Below are positions 6,820-14,008 of a stretch of DNA of 31,684 nt, in pieces. The stretch is from DATAFF01 sp044870245 (lineage in GTDB: Bacteria; Pseudomonadota; Alphaproteobacteria; Rhizobiales; Aestuariivirgaceae), in NCBI GenBank assembly GCA_044870245.1, contig JBIOYR010000115.1:1-31684 (forward strand), in the 5' to 3' direction. Under the pieces are notes generated by a model. It was not told the DNA's origin. It saw only the letters and a program-made list of their open reading frames with translations, and ran no database searches. The position numbers were made by a program, and so were the translations under genes. Numbering within the stretch: the first letter of the stretch is position 1; each line of letters opens with the position of its first letter.

Positions 6820-8186
6820 ACCTCCATGGGAAATTGCTCGAACGGCAGGCGGCGGGGCGGCCCGTCACGATCGGGCTGATCGGGGCCGGCAAGTTCGGCA
6901 CCATGTTCCTGTCGCAGGTGCGGGTCACCGAGGGCATGCATCTCGTCGGTGTCGCCGACCTCGATGTGGGCCGCGCCCGCAGCCAGCTCGCGACCGCCGG
7001 CTGGCCGGCGGAGGCGTATGATGCGCGCTCGCTCGACCAGGCGGTCAAGTCCGGCGGCACGCATGTCGGCGACGATGCATCGGCGCTGATCGCCCATCCG
7101 GCGGTCGAAGTGATCATCGAGGCGACCGGCGACCCGCGGACCGGCATCCGCTTCTGTCTTGCCGCAATCGACCAACGCAAGCATATCGTCATGGTGAATG
7201 TCGAGGCCGATGCGCTGGCCGGGCCGCTGCTGGCCGAGCAAGCACGGCGGGCGGGCGTGGTCTACAGCCTCGCCTATGGCGACCAGCCGGCGCTGATCTG
7301 CGAGCAGGTGGACTGGGCGCGGGCCGCCGGGTTCCAGGTGGTCGCGGCCGGCAAGGGCACCCGCTATCATCCGACCTATCATCAATCGACACCCGACACG
7401 GTGTGGGAGATCCTCGACAAATATCTGAGGATCGACGAGCGCCAATCGATCAATCCGAAAATGTTCAATTCCTTCATCGACGGCACGAAATCGGCCATCG
7501 AGATGACGGCGGTGTGCAACGCCACCGGGCTCAAGGCGCAGAGCAACGGGCTTGGCTTTCCGCCAGCCTCGCGCTTCGAGCATGCGGAGATCTGCAAGCC
7601 GCGCTCGGCGGGCGGGGTGCTGGAGGAAGCCGGCGTCACCGAGGTGACCTCGTCGGTCGATCGCGACGAGAGGGACGTGCCGCATCATCTCGCGATGGGC
7701 ACCTATGTGGTGGTCGAGGCGGCAAGCGATTATGCGCGGCGCTGCTTCAGGGAATATCATCTGCTGCCGGACCGGAGCGGCACCTATGCCGCTCTCTATC
7801 GACCGATCCACATGATCGGGCTCGAGCTTGGCATCTCGGTCGCCTCGGTGGCCTTGCGCGGCGAGCCGACCGGCGCGCCGATCCTGTTCCAGTCGGATGT
7901 GGTGGCGACGGCAAAACGCGACCTGAAAGCCGGCGAGGTCCTCGATGGCGAGGGCGGGTTCTGCGTGTGGGGCAAGCAGACGCCGGCCGCGACGTCGCTG
8001 GAGCAAGGCTATCTGCCGCTCGGCCTCGCCAGCGAGGTTCGCCTCCTCAACGACAAAGCGGCGGGGGAAAGGCTCGGCTGGCGCGATGTGGCATTGGACC
8101 CGAACGACCCGGCGGTTCGGTTGCGCCGCGCGATGGAGGCGGCTTTCACGCCGCGACAGGGCAAGAAAGTGCCGGTTCCGGACTGA
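6816..8186 (+). CDS. NAD(P)-dependent oxidoreductase with homoserine-dehydrogenase-like Rossmann and C-terminal SAF domain
   Basis: 456-residue protein. The N-terminal Rossmann fold has IGLIGAGKFGTMF near residues 18-30 for dinucleotide binding and an acidic residue (VADLD) after strand 2. The middle region, with KGTRYHPTYHQSTPDTVWE and DGTKSAIEM, matches a family often annotated as homoserine-dehydrogenase-like or NAD(P)H-dependent oxidoreductase. The C-terminus (about 365-440: VVATAKRDLKAGEVLDGEGGF) is a SAF-like domain. Such proteins are thought to act in sugar or sugar-acid metabolism rather than threonine synthesis, but the substrate here is unknown. ATG at 6816 overlaps the methyltransferase stop. 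The last codons (KVPVPD) fall inside a dispersed repeat, so the natural C-terminus may have been altered by repeat insertion. Confidence 0.82.
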   Translation: MNLHGKLLERQAAGRPVTIGLIGAGKFGTMFLSQVRVTEGMHLVGVADLDVGRARSQLATAGWPAEAYDARSLDQAVKSGGTHVGDDASALIAHPAVEVIIEATGDPRTGIRFCLAAIDQRKHIVMVNVEADALAGPLLAEQARRAGVVYSLAYGDQPALICEQVDWARAAGFQVVAAGKGTRYHPTYHQSTPDTVWEILDKYLRIDERQSINPKMFNSFIDGTKSAIEMTAVCNATGLKAQSNGLGFPPASRFEHAEICKPRSAGGVLEEAGVTEVTSSVDRDERDVPHHLAMGTYVVVEAASDYARRCFREYHLLPDRSGTYAALYRPIHMIGLELGISVASVALRGEPTGAPILFQSDVVATAKRDLKAGEVLDGEGGFCVWGKQTPAATSLEQGYLPLGLASEVRLLNDKAAGERLGWRDVALDPNDPAVRLRRAMEAAFTPRQGKKVPVPD

Positions 8187-8368
8187 TCTCAACACCCCGG
8201 CCTGATCAATCCGTCACCGGCTTTCGCCCCCGGCGAAAAGTTAGTCACCGCTTCCGAACAGGGAGGAAGGAAGGGTACTCGTTCGGTGACGTCCGCCATT
8301 TTGCATGATCGCGGCCGCCGCGCTATCGGCGCTGCGAATCGGCTGTCGGAAATGCGAAGACTGCCGAT
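8165..8368. repeat. Dispersed intergenic repeat, copy A
   Basis: Two blocks here reappear in the same order and orientation at 11221-11442. The left block (8165-8234) begins GAAAGTGCCGGTTCCGGACT and ends GTCACCGGCTTTCGCCCCCG plus GC. The right block (8321-8368) contains CTGTCGGAAATGCGAA. The middle differs between copies; here it contains an internal inverted repeat, GTCACCG at 8244-8250 with CGGTGAC at 8284-8290. The copy begins inside the last seven codons of the oxidoreductase gene and ends just before the convergent membrane-methyltransferase gene. Its right block forms the stem of a likely terminator. Confidence 0.75.
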
Positions 8369-8378
8369 GATTTTTTTT
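8338..8378 (+). terminator. Rho-independent terminator of the MaoC-methyltransferase-oxidoreductase unit
   Basis: ATCGGC (8338-8343) pairs with GCCGAT (8363-8368). After one mismatch, GTC (8345-8347) pairs with GAC (8359-8361), leaving an 11-base loop. Two bases after the stem there is a run of eight T (8371-8378). It lies 150 bases downstream of the oxidoreductase stop and in front of the convergent gene. The stem is made from the right block of repeat copy A; copy B lacks both good pairing and the T-run. Confidence 0.6.
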
Positions 8379-8395
8379 GTGACGCGAGTCACGCG

Positions 8396-9052
8396 CTAGT
8401 AAATTCCGGGGATAAGCCGTGCTGTATGGCGCCGATAAGCGTCATATTCGGCACCAAAATGGCTGGCGAGGAGCTTCTCCTCGGCGCTGATGCGCCCGAG
8501 GACCACGATGGTGGTGGCCAGGGTCAGCAGCAATCCGACGCCGGAGCGAAAGGCGAGCCCCCAGCCGAGCGAGGTGAGCAACAGCCCGAGATAGCTCGGA
8601 TGGCGGATCACGCCGTAAATCCCGTCAGTGACGAGGCGGTGCTCGGGCTGGATCGCCACCAGGCCGCTGAAACGATGGCCGAGCACGAAGACGGGCCAGA
8701 GCCGCAGCGCACCGCCCAGCGAAAAAAGGGCGACGCCGATCCAGCGGATGGTCTCGCCATCGATGGTCCAGAAATCGATCCGATCGGTGTAGGCCGGCAG
8801 GAAGGCCTCGAGGAGGCCGATGACCGCGAGCGCCGGGATGACCCAGCGGTTGCCGCGGTCCTCGCGCTCGCCAGGGCTCAGATTGCCGCTGCTCTGGGTG
8901 GCGACCAGCGCCATGATGAACAGCGCAATCGTCAGGACGATCAGCGGCGGATGGGAGAAGAAGGCAACGAAGCCGCCGGCGCCGATGATGGCGAGGGCGA
9001 GATAGCCCAGGGTGCTGATCAGGATCGATTTGGTCAGCCGGTCGCGCGACAT
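8396..9052 (-). CDS. Isoprenylcysteine carboxyl methyltransferase-like integral membrane protein
   Basis: 218-residue membrane protein with about five or six hydrophobic segments. The C-terminal half has the family hallmarks: LVTDGIYGVIRHPSYLG (the RHPxYxG motif near residues 150-160), followed by a hydrophobic hairpin and EEKLLASHFGAEYDAYRRHT, in which the Glu-rich segment and YxxYR motif help bind S-adenosylmethionine. Bacterial members of this ICMT/PEMT family methylate lipids or unknown small substrates; prenylated proteins are not expected. ATG at 9052 is the start. It lies 36 bases downstream of pyrE on the same strand and may be co-transcribed with it. The hairpin GTGAC-GCGA-GTCAC (8379-8392) just beyond its stop lacks a T-run in this direction. 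Confidence 0.85.
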   Translation of the reverse strand: MSRDRLTKSILISTLGYLALAIIGAGGFVAFFSHPPLIVLTIALFIMALVATQSSGNLSPGEREDRGNRWVIPALAVIGLLEAFLPAYTDRIDFWTIDGETIRWIGVALFSLGGALRLWPVFVLGHRFSGLVAIQPEHRLVTDGIYGVIRHPSYLGLLLTSLGWGLAFRSGVGLLLTLATTIVVLGRISAEEKLLASHFGAEYDAYRRHTARLIPGIY

Positions 9053-9088
9053 TGGAACAGCCCGGTCAATGCTCCAGCGGAGAGCATC

Positions 9089-9652
9089 CTATATGTCGAA
9101 ATCCTGTCTGGTGAACAGCGGGTGAAGGGTGATGCCGCGCGCCGCCAGGTTCTCGGTGGCGCCCTCCTGGCGGTCGATGACCGACAGGGCCTTGCCGACG
9201 GTCCCGGCAAAGCCGGCGCGCTTCATGCGCTCCAAGGTCTCGAGCATGGAGCCGGCGGTGGTGGTGACGTCGTCGATCAGCAGCACCTCGCCATCCTTGG
9301 TCATGAAGCCGTCGACCAACTCCTCGGCGCCGTGCTTCTTGGCCTCCTTGCGGACGAAGAAAGCCTGGACCGGGTATCCGGCGAGGAAGCTCCGGGCGCT
9401 GACCGCGGCCACGATCGGCACCGCGCCCTGGACCATGCCGCCGAGACAGCTCAGGCGATGGTCCTTCATGAAGTCGACAACGAGGTCGGCGATGAGGCTC
9501 GCTCCCTCGGGGTGCAGGGTGGTTTGGCGAAGCTGGAACAGATAGGTGCTCTTGCGGCCGGAGGACAGGGTGAAGTCGCCGCGCAGAATGGACTGCTCGG
9601 CAATGATGGCGCGGAGCCGCTGCCAGCGCTCGTTCCGCATTCCTGTCGTCAA
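9089..9652 (-). CDS. pyrE: PyrE, orotate phosphoribosyltransferase
   Basis: Cytoplasmic enzyme that joins orotate to PRPP to give orotidine 5'-phosphate, the fifth step of pyrimidine synthesis. The PRPP-binding signature VLLIDDVTTTAGSM is present near residues 123-136, the orotate-contacting FTLSSGRKSTYLF near 27-39, and FFVRKEAKKHG near 98-108 supplies the catalytic lysines of the flexible loop. Length (187 residues) is slightly below the common 190-215. The start is probably TTG at 9652, behind GAGAAG; ATG at 9640 has no properly spaced ribosome site. No other pyr gene is nearby. Confidence 0.95.
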   Translation of the reverse strand: MTTGMRNERWQRLRAIIAEQSILRGDFTLSSGRKSTYLFQLRQTTLHPEGASLIADLVVDFMKDHRLSCLGGMVQGAVPIVAAVSARSFLAGYPVQAFFVRKEAKKHGAEELVDGFMTKDGEVLLIDDVTTTAGSMLETLERMKRAGFAGTVGKALSVIDRQEGATENLAARGITLHPLFTRQDFDI

Positions 9653-10026
9653 GCTTCTCGTTCCCGTCGGACCGCCAAGAGAGCTGAACTACTATCCCAG
9701 CCAAGGGCGGGCCACAAGTTTCAATCGTGCTCAGTCGCGGCCCACGGATTCTATCGGAAAAATGAGGCGCCGGCTCAGGCAGAACGATCGATCGTGAGAA
9801 GCACTGCGCCAGCACTCGACCGCTTGGCAGTCGCGACCGCTTGTCGCGCAGCGCTTCTCACCGATCCCCCCGGACAGCCTTCCAGCCCGACCGTGCCGCC
9901 ACCGTTTCGGCCGGCAACCCCGCGCTGAACAACACCAATTCGATGGAACCGGTCAAGCGATAAGTCCAAAAAAATATCCAGCTAAAACAATTATTTATGA
10001 CTTCGCAGCCGATGATAATCGATCTG
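9653..10026. other. 374-base gap between pyrE and purM (both leftward)
   Basis: No convincing gene is seen. The right end (about 9965-10015) is the most AT-rich stretch of this part of the window and holds a seven-base A-run (T-run in the purM direction) but no clear stem before it, so a purM terminator cannot be claimed. The left 150 bases must contain the pyrE promoter; possible hexamers on the minus strand are CTTGTG and ATAGTA about 17 bases apart, which is weak. A 64-codon TTG-started minus-strand ORF (9775-9969) has no recognisable family. purN, the usual partner of purM, is absent. Confidence 0.5.
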
Positions 10027-11139
10027 TCAAATCTTATGGAAATCCTTCCCGCGTCCGCGCAATTTCCTTTGCGTGATGGTCAGGCTCTTCTCGGAATTCT
10101 GCTTGATATGGCCGATGCGGGAGGCTTGCTTCCCGGCCGATGCGAGAATGCGCAGCACGTCGTCGGCAACCTGCTCGTCGACGACATAGCAGAAGCCGAT
10201 GCCCATATTGTAGACGCGGTACATCTCCTCGTCGCTGACGCCGCCCAGGCGTTGGATGACATCGAAGACCGGCGGCGGCGGCGGCAAGCGATCGACGACA
10301 TATTCGACCGTTGCCTCCATGCGCAGGAGATTGAGCAGGCCGTCGCTGGTGATGTGGGCGAGCGCCTTCACGCCGTCGCCCAGCCGCATGACATCGATCG
10401 ACTCCCGGACATAGATGTGGGTGGGCTTGAGCAGCTCCTCGCCCAAGCTGATGCCGATCTCGTCAAGGACCTGATCGAGCGAGAGGCGCGCCTTGTCGAG
10501 CAGCACCTTTCGCGCAAGCGTCAGGCCATTGCTGTGGACGCCGTTGCTCGCCACGCCGATGATGACGTCGCCGGGCTTGATGGTGCGGCCGATGCGGATC
10601 TGATCCAGCGCGACATGGCCGATCGCCGTCCCCACCAGATCGAAACCGACGCCTTCGCTGGCGCCATGGATCATGCCGGGCAATTGCGCGATCTCGCCGC
10701 CGGCAATCGAGATGCGCGCCTCCTTGGCGCCTTCCGCCAGCCCGATGGCTATCTCCTCGAGAAAATCGGGAGCGGCGGTCTCAACGGCAATATAGTCGAC
10801 AAGCGAGACCGGCGTCGCGCCTACGCAGAGAATGTCGTTGACGTTCATGGCGATGCAATCGATGCCGATCGAGTCGTATTTGCGCAGCATCTGAGCGATC
10901 AACGCCTTCGAGCCGACGCCATCGCAGGAAAAGGCGATCCCCTGCCCCGCGACCTCGATCACATTGGCATAGTGGCCGAAGGAGAGATGGACGGCGCCGG
11001 TCAGCCCCGGCGGGACAGTCCAGGTCGAGGCGATCCGCGCCGTCAGCAGGCTCAAGCCCGCCTCGGCCTTGTCGGTGCTCACCCCGGCAGATTCATAGTC
11101 GATCGGCGCCGCAGCGGGGTCAGTCGGCGGATTTGCCAT
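10027..11139 (-). CDS. purM: PurM-type phosphoribosylformylglycinamidine cyclo-ligase (AIR synthase), divergent form
   Basis: ATP-dependent enzyme expected to close the imidazole ring of FGAM to form AIR in purine synthesis. Family landmarks are present: DYESAGV near residue 14, SCDGVGSKALIA near 71-82, MNVNDILCVGATP near 98-110, and AGGEIAQLPGM near 146-156 with the second glycine-rich domain beginning at PGDVIIGVASNGVHSNG. However, the usual glycine-rich GVLGGIGGFG segment is replaced by GAVHLSFGHYAN, and much of the sequence departs from the standard proteobacterial PurM; it looks closer to archaeal or other divergent AIR synthases. ATG at 11139 is preceded by AGGA with seven bases spacing. 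It stands alone, without purN. It may be a second, specialised PurM, or may serve a related ATP-dependent dehydration. Confidence 0.82.
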   Translation of the reverse strand: MANPPTDPAAAPIDYESAGVSTDKAEAGLSLLTARIASTWTVPPGLTGAVHLSFGHYANVIEVAGQGIAFSCDGVGSKALIAQMLRKYDSIGIDCIAMNVNDILCVGATPVSLVDYIAVETAAPDFLEEIAIGLAEGAKEARISIAGGEIAQLPGMIHGASEGVGFDLVGTAIGHVALDQIRIGRTIKPGDVIIGVASNGVHSNGLTLARKVLLDKARLSLDQVLDEIGISLGEELLKPTHIYVRESIDVMRLGDGVKALAHITSDGLLNLLRMEATVEYVVDRLPPPPPVFDVIQRLGGVSDEEMYRVYNMGIGFCYVVDEQVADDVLRILASAGKQASRIGHIKQNSEKSLTITQRKLRGRGKDFHKI

Positions 11140-11220
11140 GCGGAAGTCCTTCGCGCTCGAGCCGAACCACTGTTCTCTCCCGAGTGCATCACCCGAACCG
11201 CCTCATGAAGTCAAGGCAGC

Positions 11221-11442
11221 GAAAGTGCCGGCTCCGGACTGACCGAAAACCCCCCGGCCCAGATCAGCCCGTCACCGGCTTTCGCCCCCGGCTTACGCAT
11301 GATGTGGAGACCACATCGACCTCGTCGCCGCCCCCTACGAGGAGAAGATACGCAATCGGCAACGCGCGGGCACTCTGCCGCGGCCGGCGAGGGCGCGCTA
11401 TCGTCCGGGCGAACACGCTGTCGGAAATGCGAATTCGGCGAT
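11221..11442. repeat. Dispersed intergenic repeat, copy B
   Basis: The left block 11221-11292 matches copy A (8165-8234) nearly base for base over 70 positions apart from a few substitutions and a two-base insertion. The right block 11396-11442 matches 8321-8368. The middle is unrelated or heavily diverged. The element occupies most of the 308-base gap between the purM start and the LigD-like gene, which otherwise holds no recognisable gene. As with copy A, its right end abuts the stop codon of a leftward gene (stop at 11448). Confidence 0.75.
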
Positions 11443-11447
11443 AAAAA

Positions 11448-12734
11448 TCATCCGGGCACTCGCGTCCCAGTTCCGTCGCGAAAGCCACGGGTCGGGTCGT
11501 CATCGGGGTCGGGGGTGCCTTCAGCCGGCCGGATGGCGTCTGGAACATTGCGCAGGTTCACGCGAATGCGTGTCCAGGTCGACGAACGTCCCCGCATGGC
11601 GTCGACCAGCACGTCATCGACCGCGAGATATCCGGCGGCCTCCGGGTGGCGCTGCTTCCAGCGTTCAAGGCCGGCAAGGGCGGCCGCCCGATCGGGCGAC
11701 TTGGCGATGACGATCAGCGGCATCCGGGTTCGCGGCGGCTTGCCCGGCCGCTTGGCGCGCGACGGCGCCACCCGCTTCGGCTCGCCTTCCATCTTGCGGT
11801 ATTGGGGGGGCCAGGGGGCATCGCCGAGGCCGGCCGCCTCGTCGCGCTCTGCGAGCTCGAGCAACGGCTCCAGCGATCCGACAGCGTCATCCATCCCGCC
11901 ATGGGGATCGCCAATCGCGGCGAAGCGCTGCGGCATGGTCAACACGGTGAAATCGGCGGGGTCGCAATCCGGCACCTCGTCCCAGGTCAATGGGGCGGAG
12001 ACTCGCGCATCGGGCAGCGGCCGCACCGAATAGGCCGAGCAGGTGGTCCGATCCTTGGCGTTCTGGTTATAGTCGAGAAACACGCCGCGGCGCTCCTCCT
12101 TCCACCATTTGGAGGTCGCCACCCCGGGCATCCGCCGCTCGATCTCGCGCGACAGGGCAAGGGCCGACCGCCGCACCTCGGCGAAGGTCCAGCGCTGCTG
12201 AATGCGGACATTGACATGCATGCCGCGTGAGCCGCTGGTTTTCGGCCAGCCGGTCAGGCCAAGCTCCGCCAGCAGCCCGCGAACCTCGAGCGCGACGCGG
12301 CGGATGTCATTCCAGCCGATCCCGGGCGTCGGGTCGAGATCGATCCTGAGCTCGTCAGGATGATCGAGGTCGCCGCGGCGCACCGGATGGGGATGCAACT
12401 CCATGCAACCGAGATTGACGACCCAGGCAAGGCCGGCGGCATCGTCGACCACGATCTCCTCGGCGGTGCGGCCGGAGGGGAAGGCGAGGGTGACGGTGGA
12501 GAGCCACTCGGGACGCCGGGCGGGGGCGCGCTTCTGGTAAAAGGGCTCGCCCTCGGCACCGTCGACAAAGCGCTTGAGAACCAGCGGGCGATCGCGAATG
12601 CCGGCCAGTGCGCCCGGCGCCACCGCGAGAAAGTAACGAACGATGGCGAGCTTGGAGAGCTTCGCCGCCTTGGTGAAATAGGGCTTGTCGGGATGGGTGA
12701 TGGCGACCTCGCGGCCATCGATGGTCAGGACCAT
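11448..12734 (-). CDS. ligD: Stand-alone LigD-type polymerase/primase domain protein (NHEJ polymerase)
   Basis: Archaeo-eukaryotic-primase-type polymerase as found in LigD, which fills in ends during non-homologous end joining. Landmarks: THPDKPYF near residue 13; His114 in MELHPHPVRR; the metal-binding pair Asp132/Asp134 in RIDLDP; the nucleotide-binding SGSRGMHVNV near 167-176; and the third Asp in VFLDYNQNAKDRTT near 221. The C-terminal 110 residues (MPLIVIAKSPDRAAALAGLE onward) form an extra segment not found in the minimal domain. No ligase or 3'-phosphoesterase domain is attached and no Ku gene is in the window. I chose ATG at 12734, where the domain begins. TTG at 12755 has a perfect GGAGGT nine bases upstream, and an ATG at 12890 also has a strong site, so the start is not settled. 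Confidence 0.88.
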   Translation of the reverse strand: MVLTIDGREVAITHPDKPYFTKAAKLSKLAIVRYFLAVAPGALAGIRDRPLVLKRFVDGAEGEPFYQKRAPARRPEWLSTVTLAFPSGRTAEEIVVDDAAGLAWVVNLGCMELHPHPVRRGDLDHPDELRIDLDPTPGIGWNDIRRVALEVRGLLAELGLTGWPKTSGSRGMHVNVRIQQRWTFAEVRRSALALSREIERRMPGVATSKWWKEERRGVFLDYNQNAKDRTTCSAYSVRPLPDARVSAPLTWDEVPDCDPADFTVLTMPQRFAAIGDPHGGMDDAVGSLEPLLELAERDEAAGLGDAPWPPQYRKMEGEPKRVAPSRAKRPGKPPRTRMPLIVIAKSPDRAAALAGLERWKQRHPEAAGYLAVDDVLVDAMRGRSSTWTRIRVNLRNVPDAIRPAEGTPDPDDDPTRGFRDGTGTRVPG

Positions 12735-12997
12735 CGCGTCGGGTTCCTTGGCCAAATTTGTGGCACCTCCTGCTGCTGACACTCTACCCAAGCAACTCAG
12801 CCTTGTTGCTGCCGTATTGAGACCCTTGCCTGCCAATTCGACTGTAACAATTTCGACATAAGCATTGCTGATCCTGCGGCATAAAATCATCAACGCTCCT
12901 TTTTAGCGTTTTCGCACGCCGCAGCTGACGCTTTTCTGCCCAAAACGATGCGCCTATAAGCCTTCTCGATGAGGCCATAAGCGCGATACTCTGCTCC

Positions 12998-14008
12998 ATG
13001 CTCGCGAAGGATCGGCAGTCACTCCCCGATGACGAGCCCGTTGCCAACGGGAGGGCGACGTCTTGGCAGAACAAGGTCTTCGCGACCTCCGATCCCGACG
13101 AGCTCGTCCATCATCTCAATACCCAAACCCATCACAAGGTCTCGAGAGTCACGCCACTGCAAAGGGGCGACGCGTTTTCCTTCACTCGCATCGCGATGAA
13201 CCTTGGCCGGATCGAGCTGGCCCAGGGCAGGAGCACCGCCCTTCATATGGAGGCCGAGGCGACCTGCCTGACCTTTGTCGTGTCCGAGACGGGTCGCAGT
13301 GTCATCAAGTTTCGCGATGTCGAGTACCGCAGTGATCGCGGCGATACAGCTTTGGTGAACAACTCCCATTTTGGCGTCTTTCAGACCTCGGCCGACGACA
13401 CGCGTTTCGTCATCCAGCTCGATCAGCAGCATGTCCTGGATCAGCTTTCGGCCAACACGAGGCCAAATACCTCGATAGTCTCTGTCCCATTCGGCCTCGA
13501 CCTGTCGACGCCGCTTGGAGCCAATTTCCGCCGCGCCGCGAATTTCATCTGGCAGCAGCGCACCCCGCCGACCGCGCTGCTGCGCGCGGCGTTCGACGAG
13601 ATTCTGCTGCAGGGTGTCGTCAGCATGCTCACGCCAATTGTATCCGGAGACATGGCCGGCGCGCCCGATCCCGGACCTGCCCATCTGAAACGGGCCTGCG
13701 AGCTGATCCGCGCCAATGTCGCCGAGCCGGTGCGGATCGCCGATCTCGCTCTGCAGCTCGGCATCACCCCGCGTCATTTGCAGGCCGGCTTCCGCCAGCA
13801 TCTCGGCACCACGCCGCATCGCTTCCTGCGCGACTGCCGGCTCGACGAGGCCAACCGCCGGCTCAGCACCGCCAAGGCCGGCATCACCACCACGGCGATC
13901 GCCTATGATTGCGGCTTCGGCCATCTTGGCGAGTTCGCCCAGAGCTACCGTCTGCGCTTCGGCGAGAGCCCGTCGGAAACCCTGAGACGGTCGCGGCATG
14001 CTTCCTGA
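12998..14008 (+). CDS. AraC-family transcriptional regulator (paralog 2)
   Basis: 336-residue regulator. The N-terminal part (about 25-215) is an AraC-binding-like sensor domain, opening with TSDPDELVHHLN. The C-terminal double helix-turn-helix begins at HLKRACELIRANV, with IADLALQLGITPRHLQAGFR as first unit and TTAIAYDCGFGHLGEFAQSY plus RFGESPSETLRR as second. The C-terminal half is almost identical, also in DNA, to that of the next gene, while the N-terminal halves have diverged. The gene overlaps the start of the next one by 11 bases. It is divergent from the LigD-like gene; the 263 bases between them must hold both promoters. Likely target: the same sites as its paralog, in response to a different signal (inference). 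Confidence 0.92.
   Translation: MLAKDRQSLPDDEPVANGRATSWQNKVFATSDPDELVHHLNTQTHHKVSRVTPLQRGDAFSFTRIAMNLGRIELAQGRSTALHMEAEATCLTFVVSETGRSVIKFRDVEYRSDRGDTALVNNSHFGVFQTSADDTRFVIQLDQQHVLDQLSANTRPNTSIVSVPFGLDLSTPLGANFRRAANFIWQQRTPPTALLRAAFDEILLQGVVSMLTPIVSGDMAGAPDPGPAHLKRACELIRANVAEPVRIADLALQLGITPRHLQAGFRQHLGTTPHRFLRDCRLDEANRRLSTAKAGITTTAIAYDCGFGHLGEFAQSYRLRFGESPSETLRRSRHAS
13499..13993 (+). repeat. Duplicated DNA-binding half of the AraC pair, copy 1
   Basis: This stretch aligns without any gap to 14502-14996, at a constant offset of 1003 bases. Identity rises toward the 3' end: in the 60 bases from 13861 compared with those from 14864, 57 match. Upstream of 13499 the two genes are far less alike. 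It encodes the end of the sensor domain and the whole double helix-turn-helix. Confidence 0.8.

Noticed and set aside
8379..8392. Hairpin GTGAC-GCGA-GTCAC next to the membrane methyltransferase stop as that gene's terminator
   Set aside because: In that gene's direction the hairpin is followed by A residues, not T, so it does not fit a Rho-independent terminator.
9698..9714. Sigma-54-like GG-N10-GC element upstream of pyrE on the minus strand
   Set aside because: Matches only the invariant GG and GC with mismatches in the rest of both boxes; pyrE is a housekeeping gene and such matches are frequent by chance in GC-rich DNA.
8426..9928. 500-codon plus-strand frame across the membrane methyltransferase and pyrE genes
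   Set aside because: Antisense to two well-supported genes and crosses their gap; composition is that of a shadow frame.
9775..9969. 64-codon minus-strand ORF between purM and pyrE
   Set aside because: TTG start without a convincing ribosome site and no recognisable sequence features; not supported as a gene.
9997..11208. Long 403-codon frame on the plus strand opposite purM
   Set aside because: It mirrors the purM gene, has no recognisable family, and is rich in the Asp/Arg/Gly/Leu composition typical of antisense frames in GC-rich DNA.
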